Source of the DNA: Enchytraeus crypticus
Lineage: Eukaryota > Annelida > Clitellata > Enchytraeida > Enchytraeidae
Direction of reading: 5' to 3'
Assembly (NCBI GenBank): GCA_905160935.1
Contig: CAJHZI010000005.1
Span: 177,501-241,500 of the forward strand
Length of the DNA stretch: 64,000 nt
Part shown: piece by piece, positions 13,191-23,071 of the stretch
Position numbering within the stretch: position 1 is the stretch's first letter
Layout: every line of letters starts with the position of its first letter
The notes under the pieces: model-generated
The model's input: the letters and a program-made list of their open reading frames with translations, nothing else
Databases searched by the model: none
What the model was told of the DNA's origin: nothing
Translations under genes and position numbers: made by a program

Positions 13191-13713
13191 TTACTAATTG
13201 ATCAATAGATGTAGAAAGCCATTTAAAAAGCAACTGTTGTTTGACCTATGCCTGTCTCTCTCACTTGTCTACTGCCCACTGGCAGGTCTGTGGTATATAA
13301 AGTCTCCACTCCTCTCTGTCTTCCGCTCTTGAAGTCATCTGACATTCCTAATCTCGATCTACCTCTGCTTCCTTCTTCCTTCTATGACCTCTTTTAGTGA
13401 ACTATTCCCCTTGAATGTGTCCTATCCGGCTCTTGCTATTATTTCTTTATGTATTTTATCAGCTGTCTAATTGATTGGTTGATTGATGAATTGATTTATT
13501 GTAGGGGTATCAGAGAGAGCTGGTTTTATAACGCCCGTACCTGGAGGTGTGGGACCGATGACTGTGGCCATGCTGTTGAAGAACACTCTCATCGCTGCTA
13601 GACGAGAAATAGATTTTGATGATTTGCCTTCTCGTTACGTCACAAATCAATCAACATTGACGCGCCCACTTTATGAAGCTTCAGCGAATCACAGAAATAT
13701 AAAACTCCACTGA
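6750..13713 (+). CDS. MTHFD2: Bifunctional methylenetetrahydrofolate dehydrogenase/cyclohydrolase, mitochondrial
   Basis: Six exons: 6750-6823, 7612-7796, 8958-9233, 10854-10961, 11762-11980 and 13505-13713. All junctions are GT-AG and phases agree, giving 356 aa (human enzyme 350). Residues 1-24 form a basic, Ser/Arg-rich, acid-free presequence typical of mitochondrial import. An in-frame ATG at 6696 would add 18 residues. The catalytic YVNNK has Tyr75 and Lys79. Other family blocks are [35 protein letters not shown] (Rossmann nucleotide-binding loop), GDVDFKGV and [12 protein letters not shown]. The enzyme oxidises 5,10-methylene-THF and hydrolyses methenyl-THF to 10-formyl-THF in the mitochondrial one-carbon pathway. 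Intron 3 carries a minisatellite directly after the donor. Intron 5 carries a duplicate of the exon 5 acceptor. Confidence 0.96.
7255..7316. repeat. (TA)n microsatellite
   Basis: About 30 TA units lie in MTHFD2 intron 1. The open frame across it encoding alternating Tyr and Ile is an artefact of the repeat. Confidence 0.95.
8480..8905 (+). repeat. CR1/Rex-like LINE 3' end in MTHFD2 intron 2
   Basis: The translation at about 8550-8674 contains [11 protein letters not shown] and ends SLKTHLFAR followed by a stop. This is the conserved C-terminal end of CR1/Rex-type reverse transcriptases. It is followed by a 3' tail ending in repeated TCAATCAA units near 8855-8870. Similar TCAATCAATCAA blocks flank it near 8488 and 8900, suggesting nested or repeated 3' ends. 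It is 5'-truncated and not functional. Confidence 0.7.
9255..9625. repeat. 16-bp minisatellite in MTHFD2 intron 3
   Basis: Roughly 23 head-to-tail copies of a unit close to CCCTTGGCTTCTCTAA, with substitutions such as TGACCC and AACTCT. The array begins about 20 bases after the exon 3 donor at 9234. It is not a telomere repeat, although the unit contains CTAACCC. Confidence 0.95.
9729..9802. repeat. Imperfect palindrome in MTHFD2 intron 3
   Basis: Arms of about 31-34 bases sharing the core AATGAATTTAGTAATATAAT are separated by about 9-10 bases. The arms differ by one ATT unit. It can fold into a long AT-rich hairpin and may be a small fold-back element. Confidence 0.75.
10020..10250 (+). repeat. 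LINE-like 3' region with (GAT)n tail
   Basis: Contains GGCATTCGGTTGGTGAGCG and ends GGGAAGATGATGATGATGA. Its reverse complement is recognisable at 59640-59780, and its terminal part at 3680-3830, 60430-60560 and 61360-61440. Confidence 0.6.
10570..10826. repeat. (GT)n microsatellite and a TATG-rich tandem repeat
   Basis: A (GT)n run lies at about 10571-10592. About three copies of a roughly 40-bp unit containing GTATGTATATGGTAGTATG lie at about 10726-10826, just upstream of the MTHFD2 exon 4 acceptor at 10852-10853. Confidence 0.85.
11606..11681. repeat. (TA)n microsatellite
   Basis: About 36 TA units lie in MTHFD2 intron 4, starting about 155 bases before the exon 5 acceptor. The apparent upstream coding sequence in frame with exon 5 is only this repeat. 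Confidence 0.95.
12109..12221 (+). repeat. Duplicate of the MTHFD2 exon 5 acceptor and exon start
   Basis: This segment of intron 5 is a near-copy of about 11694-11797, the last roughly 70 bases of intron 4 plus the first 35 bases of exon 5. The acceptor (TTTTCAAG) and GTGATACTACTACGACG are retained at 12181-12203, with the offset between acceptors being 425 bases. The copy is followed directly by GTATCT, which could act as a donor. It is described as a decoy or partial exon, not as coding. Confidence 0.9.
12314..12465. repeat. Minisatellite of about 27-30 bp in MTHFD2 intron 5
   Basis: About five to six diverged units contain GTGCTTACAGAGGTG and TGCCGTGCTTGT. They follow the acceptor duplicate by about 90 bases. 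All reading frames across it are artefacts of the repeat. Confidence 0.75.
12745..12895 (-). repeat. tRNA-derived SINE, family 1, copy C (truncated)
   Basis: In minus orientation it has a B-box-like GAGGGTTCGAATCCCAGCC and the central family block ending near GGCAATTT. The distal 3' body seen in copies A, B and D is missing. Confidence 0.7.
13005..13190 (+). repeat. LINE reverse-transcriptase C-terminal remnant
   Basis: The translation begins near [12 protein letters not shown], then [28 protein letters not shown] and a stop. This matches the basic C-terminal tail of jockey/CR1-type LINE polyproteins. It ends in a (GA)n run at about 13161-13186. Related, mostly inverted pieces lie at 13235-13405, 28150-28370, 30060-30400 and 48905-49115. 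Confidence 0.65.
13235..13405 (-). repeat. LINE C-terminal remnant, inverted
   Basis: This is the reverse-complement relative of the neighbouring element, with a shared CTGCCAGTGGGC-type end and CATTCCTAATCTCG. The two lie tail to tail in MTHFD2 intron 5, just upstream of the last exon. Confidence 0.55.
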
Positions 13714-13799
13714 CCATGAAAATCGAATGCTTTCACCTTTGATTGACAGTCTCGTGCTGAGCCTATATTCAGAACGTTGATCTCATCAGAAAACAGTGT

Positions 13800-14612
13800 A
13801 TGGACCTATAGTGTATAGACCTATAGTGTATAGACTTATAGTCAGTGGCGGATCCAGGGGTAGGCCCAGGGGGCCCGGGGCCCCCCTTAGGCCCGACGAT
13901 AAATAATTTTAAACAATATTTTCATTGTTTCTATGCAATTTCTAGGTGTAAATATGTTTTAAGGGCGTTAGGGGGGGTACAAGAGGGAACTCGAAAAGTC
14001 CGACTACCTGAAATTTTTTCAAATATGGGCCCCACTAGGGGCTCATATAATGGAAGGGGGCCCGAAAAATGTTGACAGTTTCACAAGCTGTCAATTTTCA
14101 CTTTAGCCACTGTATAATAGGAAAAAAAGGTGCAAGTAAAAAATGTGAACTCTGTCCCGGAGCAGTGGTGCAAACAGCCTTGGCTGGGATCGAGGGGCTT
14201 AAGCCTCCATCTTCCGCCAAAATTAGGTCACTTTTGCAATTGGTCTAGATCCGTGGAGTTTCTTCAGAGATGACAAAATTAACCTACTTTTTCCGTAAAC
14301 AAATGTAGGATTTTAGGCAATTTAGGATTTCCTCTCACTTTAGTACGGTTATGAGTGGGAGGGGAGGGGGTAAGATACGGGGATATACTCACTCTATGAG
14401 CCGAGTGCTGTATGCTGAAAAATTTTGAGCCCCACTCCCACACACAGCATTTTTTCTGGTTGCGTCACGTCCTGAAGAAGGCGGGGCGTAAGCACAAATG
14501 TGTACACTCTCAAAAGAAAAATTTTGGGCCCCCCCCTTAAAAAATTCCTGGATCCGCCCCTGCCTATAGTGTATGGGCCTATAGTGTATGGGCCTATAGT
14601 GTATGGGCCTAT
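13800..14612. repeat. 15-bp minisatellite interrupted by the hAT MITE
   Basis: Units close to CCTATAGTGTATAGA occur before the element (about 13800-13842) and CCTATAGTGTATGGG after it (14563-14612). The array therefore predates the insertion, or its units spread across it. Confidence 0.8.
13843..14562. mobile_element. hAT-type MITE (about 720 bp) in the MTHFD2 3'UTR
   Basis: Terminal inverted repeats of about 16 bp (CAGTGGCGGATCCAGG at the left, its counterpart CAGGGGCGGATCCAGG read from the right) flank a non-coding interior with G/C homopolymer runs. Flanks are CTTATAGT at 13835-13842 and CCTATAGT at 14563-14570, an 8-bp target duplication with one mismatch. An 8-bp duplication and a CAGnGGCGGATCC terminus are characteristic of hAT non-autonomous elements. 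It lies 130 bases after the MTHFD2 stop and splits a small minisatellite (unit about CCTATAGTGTATGGG). No transposase is encoded. Confidence 0.85.
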
Positions 14613-15439
14613 AGGCTCCATTATCTGCATGTTGTTCTTCTAGGGTGCCTAGAGTGTTGCACAATAGAAAATTGGATGAAGCTTTTGTTACTTAATTTTT
14701 GTGGTAAATTTTTAAGCAACTTGTTGTTATTAACATATGGAGTTATAAACGTGTTACGTGTAAATTTTTAGATTTTGCTATTCCTGATGTTGAGTGCCTA
14801 ATTTTTTTTAATGTATTCGTTGTGCAGATTTCTTGTGTTTAATATTTGTCCTGTGCTCCAGTTGATGGCTGGTCCATAACATATATTTTAAAGTTGTGTC
14901 ACCTGTCGCTCTCCATGCTGATCATACCTTTTGAAACCAAACATTAACTTCTGACTAATTCTTTACTGAGCTATTGTATTAGCTTTGTTGTAAATTATTG
15001 CTTCTAATTTGATATCTCTATTTATTCCTCATTCACTACTTAAGAACATTTCGTACCCAATTTTAAAAATCTTTATCCGCTCATTTATTGGCCATCATTG
15101 ATTCGGAGTTGTTACTACTTGCTAGTCATCCGCTCTCCAATAGGGTGAGCTCTCTTTTGAGTATGGAACATTCTTTTAATTGTCAGTTCTAAGAAAGTTA
15201 ATCTCTGGTAGTTACAGACGCACCAAATATCGTATATGACTAGCTAATTTTACTATTGATACCTCGCAATTGATTGACTGCTTATGACTAAGAAAACATT
15301 GAACACCCTTATTTTATAGGGAGCTTCTAAACAACATTAATTGCCTATGTCTATCTGGCGTTCAGTTCTATGTCATTTCCATGATAAGTATTCCTACTCG
15401 CATATTCTATAGGTGTATGTTTGTAATTGCAGAGCACGG

Positions 15440-15469
15440 CATATGGGCCCCTCAAAAAGGGCCCATATG
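15440..15469 (+). other. GC-rich hairpin directly before a poly(A) signal
   Basis: CATATGGGCCC at 15440-15450 pairs perfectly with GGGCCCATATG at 15459-15469 across an 8-base A-rich loop. The AATAAA hexamer begins four bases later at 15473. It may shape the MTHFD2 mRNA end; the role is inferred only from position. Confidence 0.6.
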
Positions 15470-15472
15470 TAT

Positions 15473-15478
15473 AATAAA
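15473..15478 (+). terminator. Candidate poly(A) signal for MTHFD2
   Basis: First AATAAA found after the MTHFD2 stop, giving a 3'UTR of about 1.77 kb that contains the hAT MITE. Confidence 0.5.
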
Positions 15479-15914
15479 ACTTTCATTGATTGTTATGAAG
15501 TTATAACGAGAAATTAGCAGTTGATCTCAAGTACTATACTCGTGCGCCTGCATAATAATAATGAACTTTTAACGTCCGTTTTCTCTTTCAAAGAACACAT
15601 CAGAGTTATTGTACTCGTTCTTAAGTAAAAATATTAACGATTATTCATTTATTTTAATTTGTTGCTTTCTAATTTACTGTCATTTTGGTTATTGTTATTT
15701 ACTGCTTGTTTACACTGGGATTATAAAGTACATGTACTTACTGTAACGTAATTGGCTCTTTTGTCTAATTTCTTTTTCTATGATATGCTTATTTAAGGTA
15801 AACTTTATATACTGAATATTATTGTCCACGTCGTTTATTACAACAACAACAGTTAAAATTACTTTAATGGAATATCAATTTTTTGGTTGGCTAAGCAGAG
15901 GAAGAAGGCCGTCA

Positions 15915-16050
15915 GATTTTAAGTTGTCAGTTTTGTGGATCAGTTGTTGCAGGGTTCAAATTCAGTGTCCTTCCCGTCACTGATATGCTTTCGAAGTGCG
16001 TCTGCATGATGTACTCTATTAAATATTAAGTTGAACTAGGCTTTAGCCAC
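15915..16050 (+). repeat. tRNA-derived SINE, family 2, fragment
   Basis: Contains a B-box-like GGGTTCAAATTC followed by CGTCACTGATATGCTTTCGA, the family 2 signature also found at 22190-22310, 24130-24260, 25315-25450, 33915-34080, 38345-38490 and 38820-38935. Confidence 0.5.
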
Positions 16051-16079
16051 TTGGCACTATATTTAATAATTACTGTACC

Positions 16080-16360
16080 GTCAACCATCTCTCAGGGAAA
16101 CCACGTGGACTCTGGTTACAATCGAGAGCGTTTCATACAAACACCTCTCTTCCCACCATAGATTTTTTCATATTGCATGACTGTTTTTTTCATCACCGGA
16201 CCGGCACCGTTTAGGATCTTTTTCGTTCTCTTCATCACATGTTTTTTTTCAGATCGTTTGGGGTGAATCGATTTGTAATGACATGTGATGGGGGGACGTC
16301 CCTGACATCATCTTTGTATGAGGAAACGGACGTTAAACCTTTATTATTATTATTATTCCA
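16080..16360 (+). repeat. LINE 3'UTR with ACGTTAAACC(TTATTA)n tail
   Basis: Aligns by eye with 21690-21905: CACATGTTTTT, CAGATCGTTTGGGG, TGACATGTGATGGGGG, GACGTC..TGACATCATC, TGAGGAAACGGACG, then CCTTTATTATTATT. It is the 3' end of the CR1-like LINE whose coding end is at 21310-21720. It abuts the receptor stop codon. Confidence 0.7.
16340..16345 (-). terminator. Possible poly(A) signal for the receptor gene
   Basis: TTTATT on the plus strand is AATAAA on the minus strand, 39 bases beyond the stop. It belongs to a LINE tail. If used, the 3'UTR is very short and retroelement-derived. Confidence 0.25.
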
Positions 16361-16383
16361 CCAATAATTTTAGACGTCACATG

Positions 16384-19300
16384 TCATGGCTGATGGGAGA
16401 GCCGACTCTCAGCTCCTGCCCGGTATATGTAGGAATTATTCCTTGAACCCTGCAGTGCAGGAGACTTGAGCAGGATCTGTTCCCCTGGCTCGCAGTCCTC
16501 CTCGTGTATGGAGCACTGACGACTCAGCGTTATCTCCTCCATCGGCTCTCCGAAGAACCTCTCGAGCTTGTTGGAGGTGGAGGACATTCTACTTGTGAGA
16601 GGAGTGCGTGAGGGACTTGGCCCCCCGGAACAACTGATAGGAGTTGTGGGCCTCGTGTGGGGGTCACAAAGTCTGGGCGGGCTGATACTGATGGATCTTT
16701 CAGTGCCTGGCGATAGAAGAGTTAAGGATGGGGCAAGAGCAGAAGATTCTGGATTACTGGAGGCGGAGGAAGTAAGGTAGAGAGATCTTGCTGGAGAGGG
16801 TTGAACTCGGAGTGTAGGGGAGGTCCTGGTAGACCTGTCCGGGGTCATCACGTAGGCTGATCGTGGTGAGAGGCGGGATGATCCTAGTGTATCCTGTGGA
16901 AACATGAAACAGGTCTTGGGTTCCTTCTTTTCGTAAAAGCTCGAGGTATTTGTTATGCTGGTAATGTCTATAATAGACGTGTCTCTTTCTGGGCAACTTA
17001 GTTGAGTCTCGAAGATCTGTTCTGGCATAGAAGGGAAGCCACTGTCTGGTCGACTCTGAGATCTTGTTAGTGGTGTACGTGGGCTCTTAGTGCTCAGGGT
17101 ATCTCTGCTGACCGCTGATGGACTGTCTGATTTCTTGTACCATTTTACTTCCTCTGCAAGATCTTGAACTTCTCTCGAGAGATTCAGTGGTGAAGGCAGT
17201 CTCTGCGACCTCTTCACTTGTCTATCAGGTAAATCTGATAGAATTGCCGAGTCTACAAATGTGTTTATGGGATCTAGACGACTCCAGGAGTTGACATCTT
17301 GTTCATCTCGTTGAAAATAGCTGGCTACAGCCAGACGTCTGCCAGCTGGTTGAACCAATCCTGAGGATCTCATTCTTTCATCTGTCTTCGTTTCAGGTAG
17401 TGAGAAACGAGATTGACTTAAATCCAGCATTTCCGCCCTCGTCTGCTCTTTTATTGGTAGTAGAGAAATGTGAGATATCCGAGAGTTGTTGTTGTTAACA
17501 GCTTGTCTGATCTTTGGGCATTCAACTGATCTATCGATGAGATTAATTTGATGCTGCGACGGACTGATTTGATTTCGTTTCATATAGCAAAAGCTTCTGA
17601 TCATTTTCCTAATTTCAATTCTCATTCGCTCAATCAAGCCAATTACTAGCGCCGGATACAAAGTAGTGGCCAACAGATACAGCACGGTGGTAACTGCCTG
17701 TAGGTCTGCAGTGAGTTCTACAGAATTACTCGTCACTTCGTATAAATTAAAAACTGACTGGAGTAGGGTAACAGCTAGTGGTAGACTTCCAGCAGCAATG
17801 AGACGCTGTGTGAGTGTTCTGTCGTTATCTACCTCCTCTTGAGCTGGTCTGCGAATGAAGTTGTCGATGTCTCTGAGCACAACTAGCGACACGGTCGAGA
17901 GACTTCTGTTTAGATGTCCTGGTCTAGAGACAGTGCTCACTCTGCCAGTTCTCGACACCCGCATAGCCAGCTGAACTATCGAGCTTCGTCTTCTCAGAGT
18001 TTGAACTTTCGAGGCCAGGTCGTAGCACGTTCTAGTGTAGCCTCTGTAGGCCAGTAGCGCAGCCGCTATGGGCAACAGACATCCTAGCGACAGATGAGTC
18101 AATGCTGATAGAACTTCTGGAAAAGATGTTGCGTTTTGAAGATGATAAGTTGTCTCATTGTAGCCTAAGTAGTCCTGAAATATATCAAAGCTATGATATA
18201 GAAATGTAGAATATATAGAAATGGATGCTGAAACCGATCAGTTTTGAGTCTCTTAGTACAACATTAAGAGAAATTTGTCTGATTTGCGCTCAATTTCGGC
18301 ATGGGCTTCCAGCGAGAGATGGTAGTCTGTGATATCAGGTACAGACCACGGGAGAAGTAGGCTATCTTGTAGGTCACTTGTTAGAGTCGCTAAGTTTTCT
18401 GATTTGTTATCTAGTAACAGATTGATTGAGAGATACTTTAACAAATTATTTATTGGAGTAAGAATACTTACTTGTGGTTGGGTGCATAGACTATAAGTTG
18501 ATGTGTGGGCTAGGAATACGACGAATGAACCGAGCAGGCAGATGATCAGAAGAAGTATCGAGTACTTCCGGTGAGCCGAGTCTCGTAACAATGATGCCAC
18601 TGCGCAGGTTTTGTCCTGTAACTCTTGTTCCTTCCTCTTAGAGAATAAATATCTACAAAAGAGCATTAAACCTATACGCTGGAGCATTATGTAGCTACAT
18701 GTACTAGCAAATGCTGCAGTCCCACAGTTGAAAACTTACACAGACTATGTTAATTAATGTTATTTTTTTAATCAGAAATTTTGAAGACACTTTAAAACCT
18801 AAAATTTTCTGTTGAAATTAAATGGTAATGCGTATAATGTTTGAACATCATCTCTTACATTGTCGTTGGAGATAGACGTCGATGCTGCGGTGGCAATAAA
18901 ATTTTCCAGGACCACTGGAAAAGTCAGGAATTTTTAAGTGGTGTGGAGAATAAACGATATTCTATTGTAAAAGATATTCTATTATAATTGCTAATTTAGA
19001 CTTACCTTTCAACTGCGTAGTTGGCGGTTGCGAAGTTATTGTGTAGACAAAACCAAACGATTGCTCGCTTGTAGAAAGTGTAGACGGCACAATTACTATG
19101 TCCTACTTGGTATAGGTTACTCTGCTCGACTTGAGAATGCCTCTGATGAATGTGCTCCCCGGCCACCAAACATCCAAGAATAAGATTGCTGATCAGCTGA
19201 CTGGTCAGCAGCACATAGCGCGATGACATCATCAGCACATTCCGATGACGTAGTAGAGGAATGAGCACAGTTAGATGAAATGCTATGTTTGGAATTAGAA

Positions 19301-19430
19301 CGGTGTAAGCGAGAGTTGATACGGCATCAAGTTGCCGTTTTAAATGACATGTTTCGGCAGCAGACTGCAGCGCTGTTACATTAGTTAGAGTCATATTTTC
19401 AACATCCACCGCAGAAGTATGATTAAACAT
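16384..19430 (-). CDS. Orphan rhodopsin-like seven-transmembrane receptor with a long cytoplasmic tail
   Basis: Exons (minus): 19430-19006, 18652-18472 and 18174-16384, phases 2 and 0, giving 798 aa. The first ATG is 19430. The frame stays open to 19550 but without an upstream ATG. The N-terminus has three N-glycosylation sequons within 20 residues. Membrane segments are near residues 36-60, 72-92, 117-139, 171-191, 223-247, 322-348 and 355-382. An E-R-Y triplet at 141-143 ends TM3 in the place of DRY; exon 1 stops inside its Arg codon. Cys114 and Cys199 could form the TM3-ECL2 disulfide. TM7 has LYPALVIG in place of NPxxY. About 415 Ser/Thr/Pro-rich residues follow. The ligand is unknown. 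The layout resembles class A receptors, but I cannot name a subfamily. Confidence 0.75.
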
Positions 19431-20789
19431 GATAGGCAAGTCTAAGTGGGAAAGTTGACTCTCGCATTCATTGCTAAATGATATAGCCAATGTCAAGGAA
19501 GTAGCTGGGGTTTTGCGAAATGATCCGTCTTTAGGATGCGATGAATTCAACAGTTGAGCTATATACGTAGCCTAAATTATTTTCTTGCCATGCCTACGCG
19601 GCTTCTTTGAAGCCTTAAGTGGTTAACATTAGTGAAATGCCGAGATCGCATGTGATCTGCGATCCTGGGCCATCTGATATAAGACAATAAAGATCCATCA
19701 ACAATTTTGTTAAATCTCTATACCGGGATCTCTTAAAGGACTTAGACTAAATTGGTCTATTCCTAATTAATTTTAATATATAATTTGCCTTAATGTTAAA
19801 GGCTCACAGAGCCACACATGATGTTTCGTAGTAATCGCAAGGACCCGTAGTCAGATTATTCGTGGCCCGAAATAAAGACAATTCGTACCTTAACCAGTGC
19901 GTAGGCCTATAATGTCGTACTAGGCCTACTCCAATATATTAAATTTCAGTTGCTATTCACTTGATATGATTTGTTACTTCCTATTCGTGGATTCTTATTT
20001 AATTTCTATGCTACTAGGCCCATTTTAAATTTTCTTATAAAAGTAAGTTCTATTCGATAGTATGCATGCTTTAGGACGCTAGCCCGTAGGTCTATGTATA
20101 CTGATGACATTATATACTGTATATCTATTTCTTATATTTTATACTATGGTTTTATTTATATCCTTCAAGAATTATAACCAGACTAGGCCTACTACAGGCG
20201 CGTATATAGCCTACGATAGGCTACTCTTTAAATAATACAAAAAATTACTTGCTCTCCTTGATATTCTAGCAATTCTCTCGATTTTTTTAGCAATTATCTA
20301 GGCCTGATGATGAAACTTATTTTCGCGGTGACCGTACGATGGCGAAACGGGCACGGCTGTAGAGTAAATGCAGACTAACCCGACCTACCTACAAGTACAG
20401 TCACGTTGTAGCCAAGTTATCCTCCTCATCCGTACTGTCTACGGTCTATCAGTGCATGTCCAAGCTCATGCTGGAAACTAGTGTCGTTAAGATCTATATC
20501 GTGTTCAGCCTCAGGTTTTTTTCCTCTTACAACCTCTGCACACATATCAACTCTTGCTCGTGATACGTTGTATTCGAGCGCACAACGTGGAAGAGCCAAT
20601 TTAACGTTCTGATTTTATTAATGATTTATGATGCTCCTATGTTTTTAATTCGAGCATCAATTATTTATATTGATAATAAAGTTCTTTACAAATATAGTTA
20701 ATGGTTTTGCAATGGTTGTAAAAATTAACGTTAAACTTGAATTATATAGTAAAATGCTCTTCTCTGATTAAATTTAATATACATGTATG

Positions 20790-21010
20790 TAATTAATCCA
20801 TCTAACTGAGGAAGGCAACTGGAAACCACCTCAGAAGCCATACTTTTCGCAAGCTATAGGCAACATAAGGTATGGCTAAGGCATAGACTTTGAAAAGGGT
20901 TAACTTGTTGATCTAAGGAGTGCTCTTATGATGTGAGAAAGCAGACTTCGAGTATGAATATGTACCTTGAACCTGCCACTTGGCAGTTCACTGAAGAAAA
21001 ATAAGATATT
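20790..21010 (+). repeat. Dispersed element, inverted partner of 35805-36030
   Basis: Blocks AATCCATCTAACTGAGGAAGG, ACCACCTCAGAAGCCATACTT, AGGAGTGCTCTTATG and GAACCTGCCACTTGGCAGTT occur here. They appear as reverse complements and in reverse order at 35810-36015. The two copies are about 15 kb apart and inverted. Both are non-coding, likely LINE 3' ends. Confidence 0.7.
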
Positions 21011-21019
21011 ATCACATGT

Positions 21020-21230
21020 TTAACAATTAGGTAGTTTAGTTAATAATGCATGTTACCAGTCCTGTGAATATCACAGATTTTACTATCTGAACATCTCTCG
21101 CAAGAATTGCTCCCAGGACACCAAGAACGGCCAATTAAAATTTTACGACATTTTCTAACGCACCTACTCACTGAGCTATTGAGACATTCTACCGTTAATA
21201 ACCGTATATACCATTTATTATACATTTATA
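21020..21230 (-). repeat. tRNA-derived SINE, family 1, diverged copy E
   Basis: On the minus strand a good box A (TAGCTCAGTGAGTAGG) is followed by a degenerate box B and the family block ending in GGTAACATGC. It is more diverged than copies A to D but keeps the best tRNA-like head. Confidence 0.6.
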
Positions 21231-21309
21231 TTACAAGGTGTATGCCAAGGCCATGTCAATTTTTCACATGCTGGCTTGAGTAATTACTTGAATGAAATTC
21301 ATTGCTATA

Positions 21310-21905
21310 TGGCATAGGCCCTGCACCTTCTTCTCTCATGCGTTTGCAACGCGTTCAGAATTCTGTAGCACGTGCTGTCTGTCGATCCTCAAAGCTTCAT
21401 ACCACCTCTCGTTCCTTACAATCTTCATTGGCTTCCTATAGTTCAAAGAATTAAGTATAAAATTGCTCTGTTAACTTTCAAAACACTTCTCTTTGGTAAA
21501 CCTTCTTACCTTCCTGATCTTCAAATCCAATATCAGCCTTATAGTAAGCTTTGTTCTTCCGATATCACACTGCTCAAAATGTCTAATATTCTCACTTCGT
21601 TAGGTAGACGTTCATTTTCTTTCTCAGCTCCTACTGTTTAGAACTCTCTGCCACCTGATCTTCGCTCATGTTCTACTGTTTTCACTTTCCATTGTAGGCT
21701 GAATATACATCTCTTCCCACCTTAGAAGTTTTCATCTTGCCTGTTTTTTAAAATTCCCGGATAGGCACCGTTTAGTCTTTTTCTTTCTCTTCAGCACGTG
21801 TTTTTCAGATCGTTTGGGGGTAAATCCATTTGTAGTGACATGTGATGGGGGACGTCTCTGACATCATCCATGTATGAGGAAACGGACGCTAACCTTTATT
21901 ATTAA
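21310..21905 (+). repeat. CR1/Rex-like LINE, 3' coding end and 3'UTR
   Basis: The translation shows the conserved C-terminal run of CR1/Rex reverse transcriptases: QNSVARAV, LHWLPIVQRIKYKIALLTF, GKPSYLPDL, GRRSFSFSAPTV, an in-frame stop, then NSLPPDLRS and NIHLFPP. The 3'UTR ends in GACGTC..TGACATCATCC and a CCTTTATTATTA tail, matching 16080-16360. It is 5'-truncated and interrupted by stop codons. Confidence 0.85.
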
Positions 21906-22189
21906 TGCTTGATGCGTTGTATAGGTATTGCTTCAGCACAATGATTTATTCAGGATAACATCTTTGACTTGTATAACCTCTGTAATTTAGTCCTCGGTAT
22001 TATTGAATATTTTTCATGTCCTACAATCAGCCATTTTACTCACTGAGCACCAGACCGTACAGTTTGATGGCAGTTCTCTGCCTCGAAATCATGCTAGTAA
22101 TGAGGTAATAAATTTGAACCATGGGCATGCTGATCTGCAACCAAAGAACTCATCGATACATTATCAGCTTGGACTCATGAAGACTTAAG

Positions 22190-22310
22190 AAATACCAAGA
22201 GATACTCGACCGCGGATCAGTATGTGTGGGGTTCAAATCCTGGGCTTGCTCGTCACTGACATCGCTTTCGATTGAGGAAACTGGTGTTAATCGTAGCTTT
22301 ACTTCATGAC
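22190..22310 (+). repeat. tRNA-derived SINE, family 2 copy
   Basis: Contains CGGATCAGTATGTGTGGGG, the B-box GGGTTCAAATCCTGG and the family end CGTCACTGACATCGCTTTCG then GTGTTAATC. Confidence 0.6.
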
Positions 22311-22906
22311 GTAATCCTCAAGAATAATGGTATTTCACAACTTCATGACTGGTAGATAAGCGACAATTTTAAAATATTAGTAGATACTAGCAAATGTCTG
22401 ATATATTTGTTGAAATACATGTATTTGGTAGCAGCTGTGGCTGAGTCATCAAAACTCCTAATGGCATTTGTCCCAGTATGAAATATAGTGTTAGTCAAAA
22501 GAAATATTATCTGTTAGTTAGATGCCTAGGCAATCAGACATTGAGCGGAATGGTTTGCAAGCCTGATAATCATATGACCCATTTGAACTGTCTCGTAAGC
22601 ATCCCTTGTGGTACTGTAGTGGCTGTTAAACTACGCATTTTGTAAACTCGTTAAAAATGCCCTAAACTCTGTAAGCACTACTTAATTTCATATTCAAAAA
22701 GCCCTAATTGAAGTTCTTCTGTTGGATAGAGTTTAAGAACCTAATAAACCTCTTTAACATAAAATAGTCTGTAGTATAAAAAGTTCTTTTCCCTATCATC
22801 TTACCCCCGGGAATAACCATAATATTTATTCTCGAAATACTATGTATGAAGAAAGAATACTATAAGCACAAAATAAAGATTAATACCACATTTATCTGTG
22901 CACATA

Positions 22907-22912
22907 TTTATT
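22907..22912 (-). terminator. Poly(A) signal for RPL34
   Basis: TTTATT on the plus strand (AATAAA on the minus), about 160 bases past the RPL34 stop, a normal distance for a short ribosomal-protein 3'UTR. Confidence 0.6.
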
Positions 22913-23071
22913 CTCAAACCTGTATCATCAATGTACACATTTTAACCGCATAAGCATCACAATTAAATTATGTCGCACGCAGTTATCTAATTCCAGAAAC
23001 AGTCCATACTAAATATTGTACACAGGTTTCTTTGTATAAATTTTCTGTGATGGATTTATCCCGTTAAACAT

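Larger units (their letters stand above)
13714..16383. other. Convergent MTHFD2/receptor 3' region
   Basis: After the MITE, about 14613-15430 looks like plain AT-rich 3'UTR or spacer. The first canonical AATAAA for MTHFD2 is at 15473. SINE-like and LINE-tail pieces fill 15920-16355. No open reading frame of interest is present. Confidence 0.6.
19431..22906. other. Receptor-RPL34 intergenic region
   Basis: Contains the receptor's upstream region and a series of retroelement pieces at about 20790-21010, 21020-21230, 21310-21905 and 22190-22310. About 19560-20780 shows nothing recognisable. An acceptor-like site (ATAATTTAG) on the minus strand near 19570 could mark an undetected upstream receptor exon. 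Confidence 0.5.

Noticed and set aside
13845-14075. Small plus-strand frame rich in Gly and Pro
   Set aside because: It is translated hAT MITE sequence; the minus-strand frames at 14389-14664 are likewise.
19430-19550. Extension of the receptor N-terminus to 19550
   Set aside because: The frame is open, but the only starts there are non-ATG. The first ATG is at 19430, and an upstream exon is possible but not shown.
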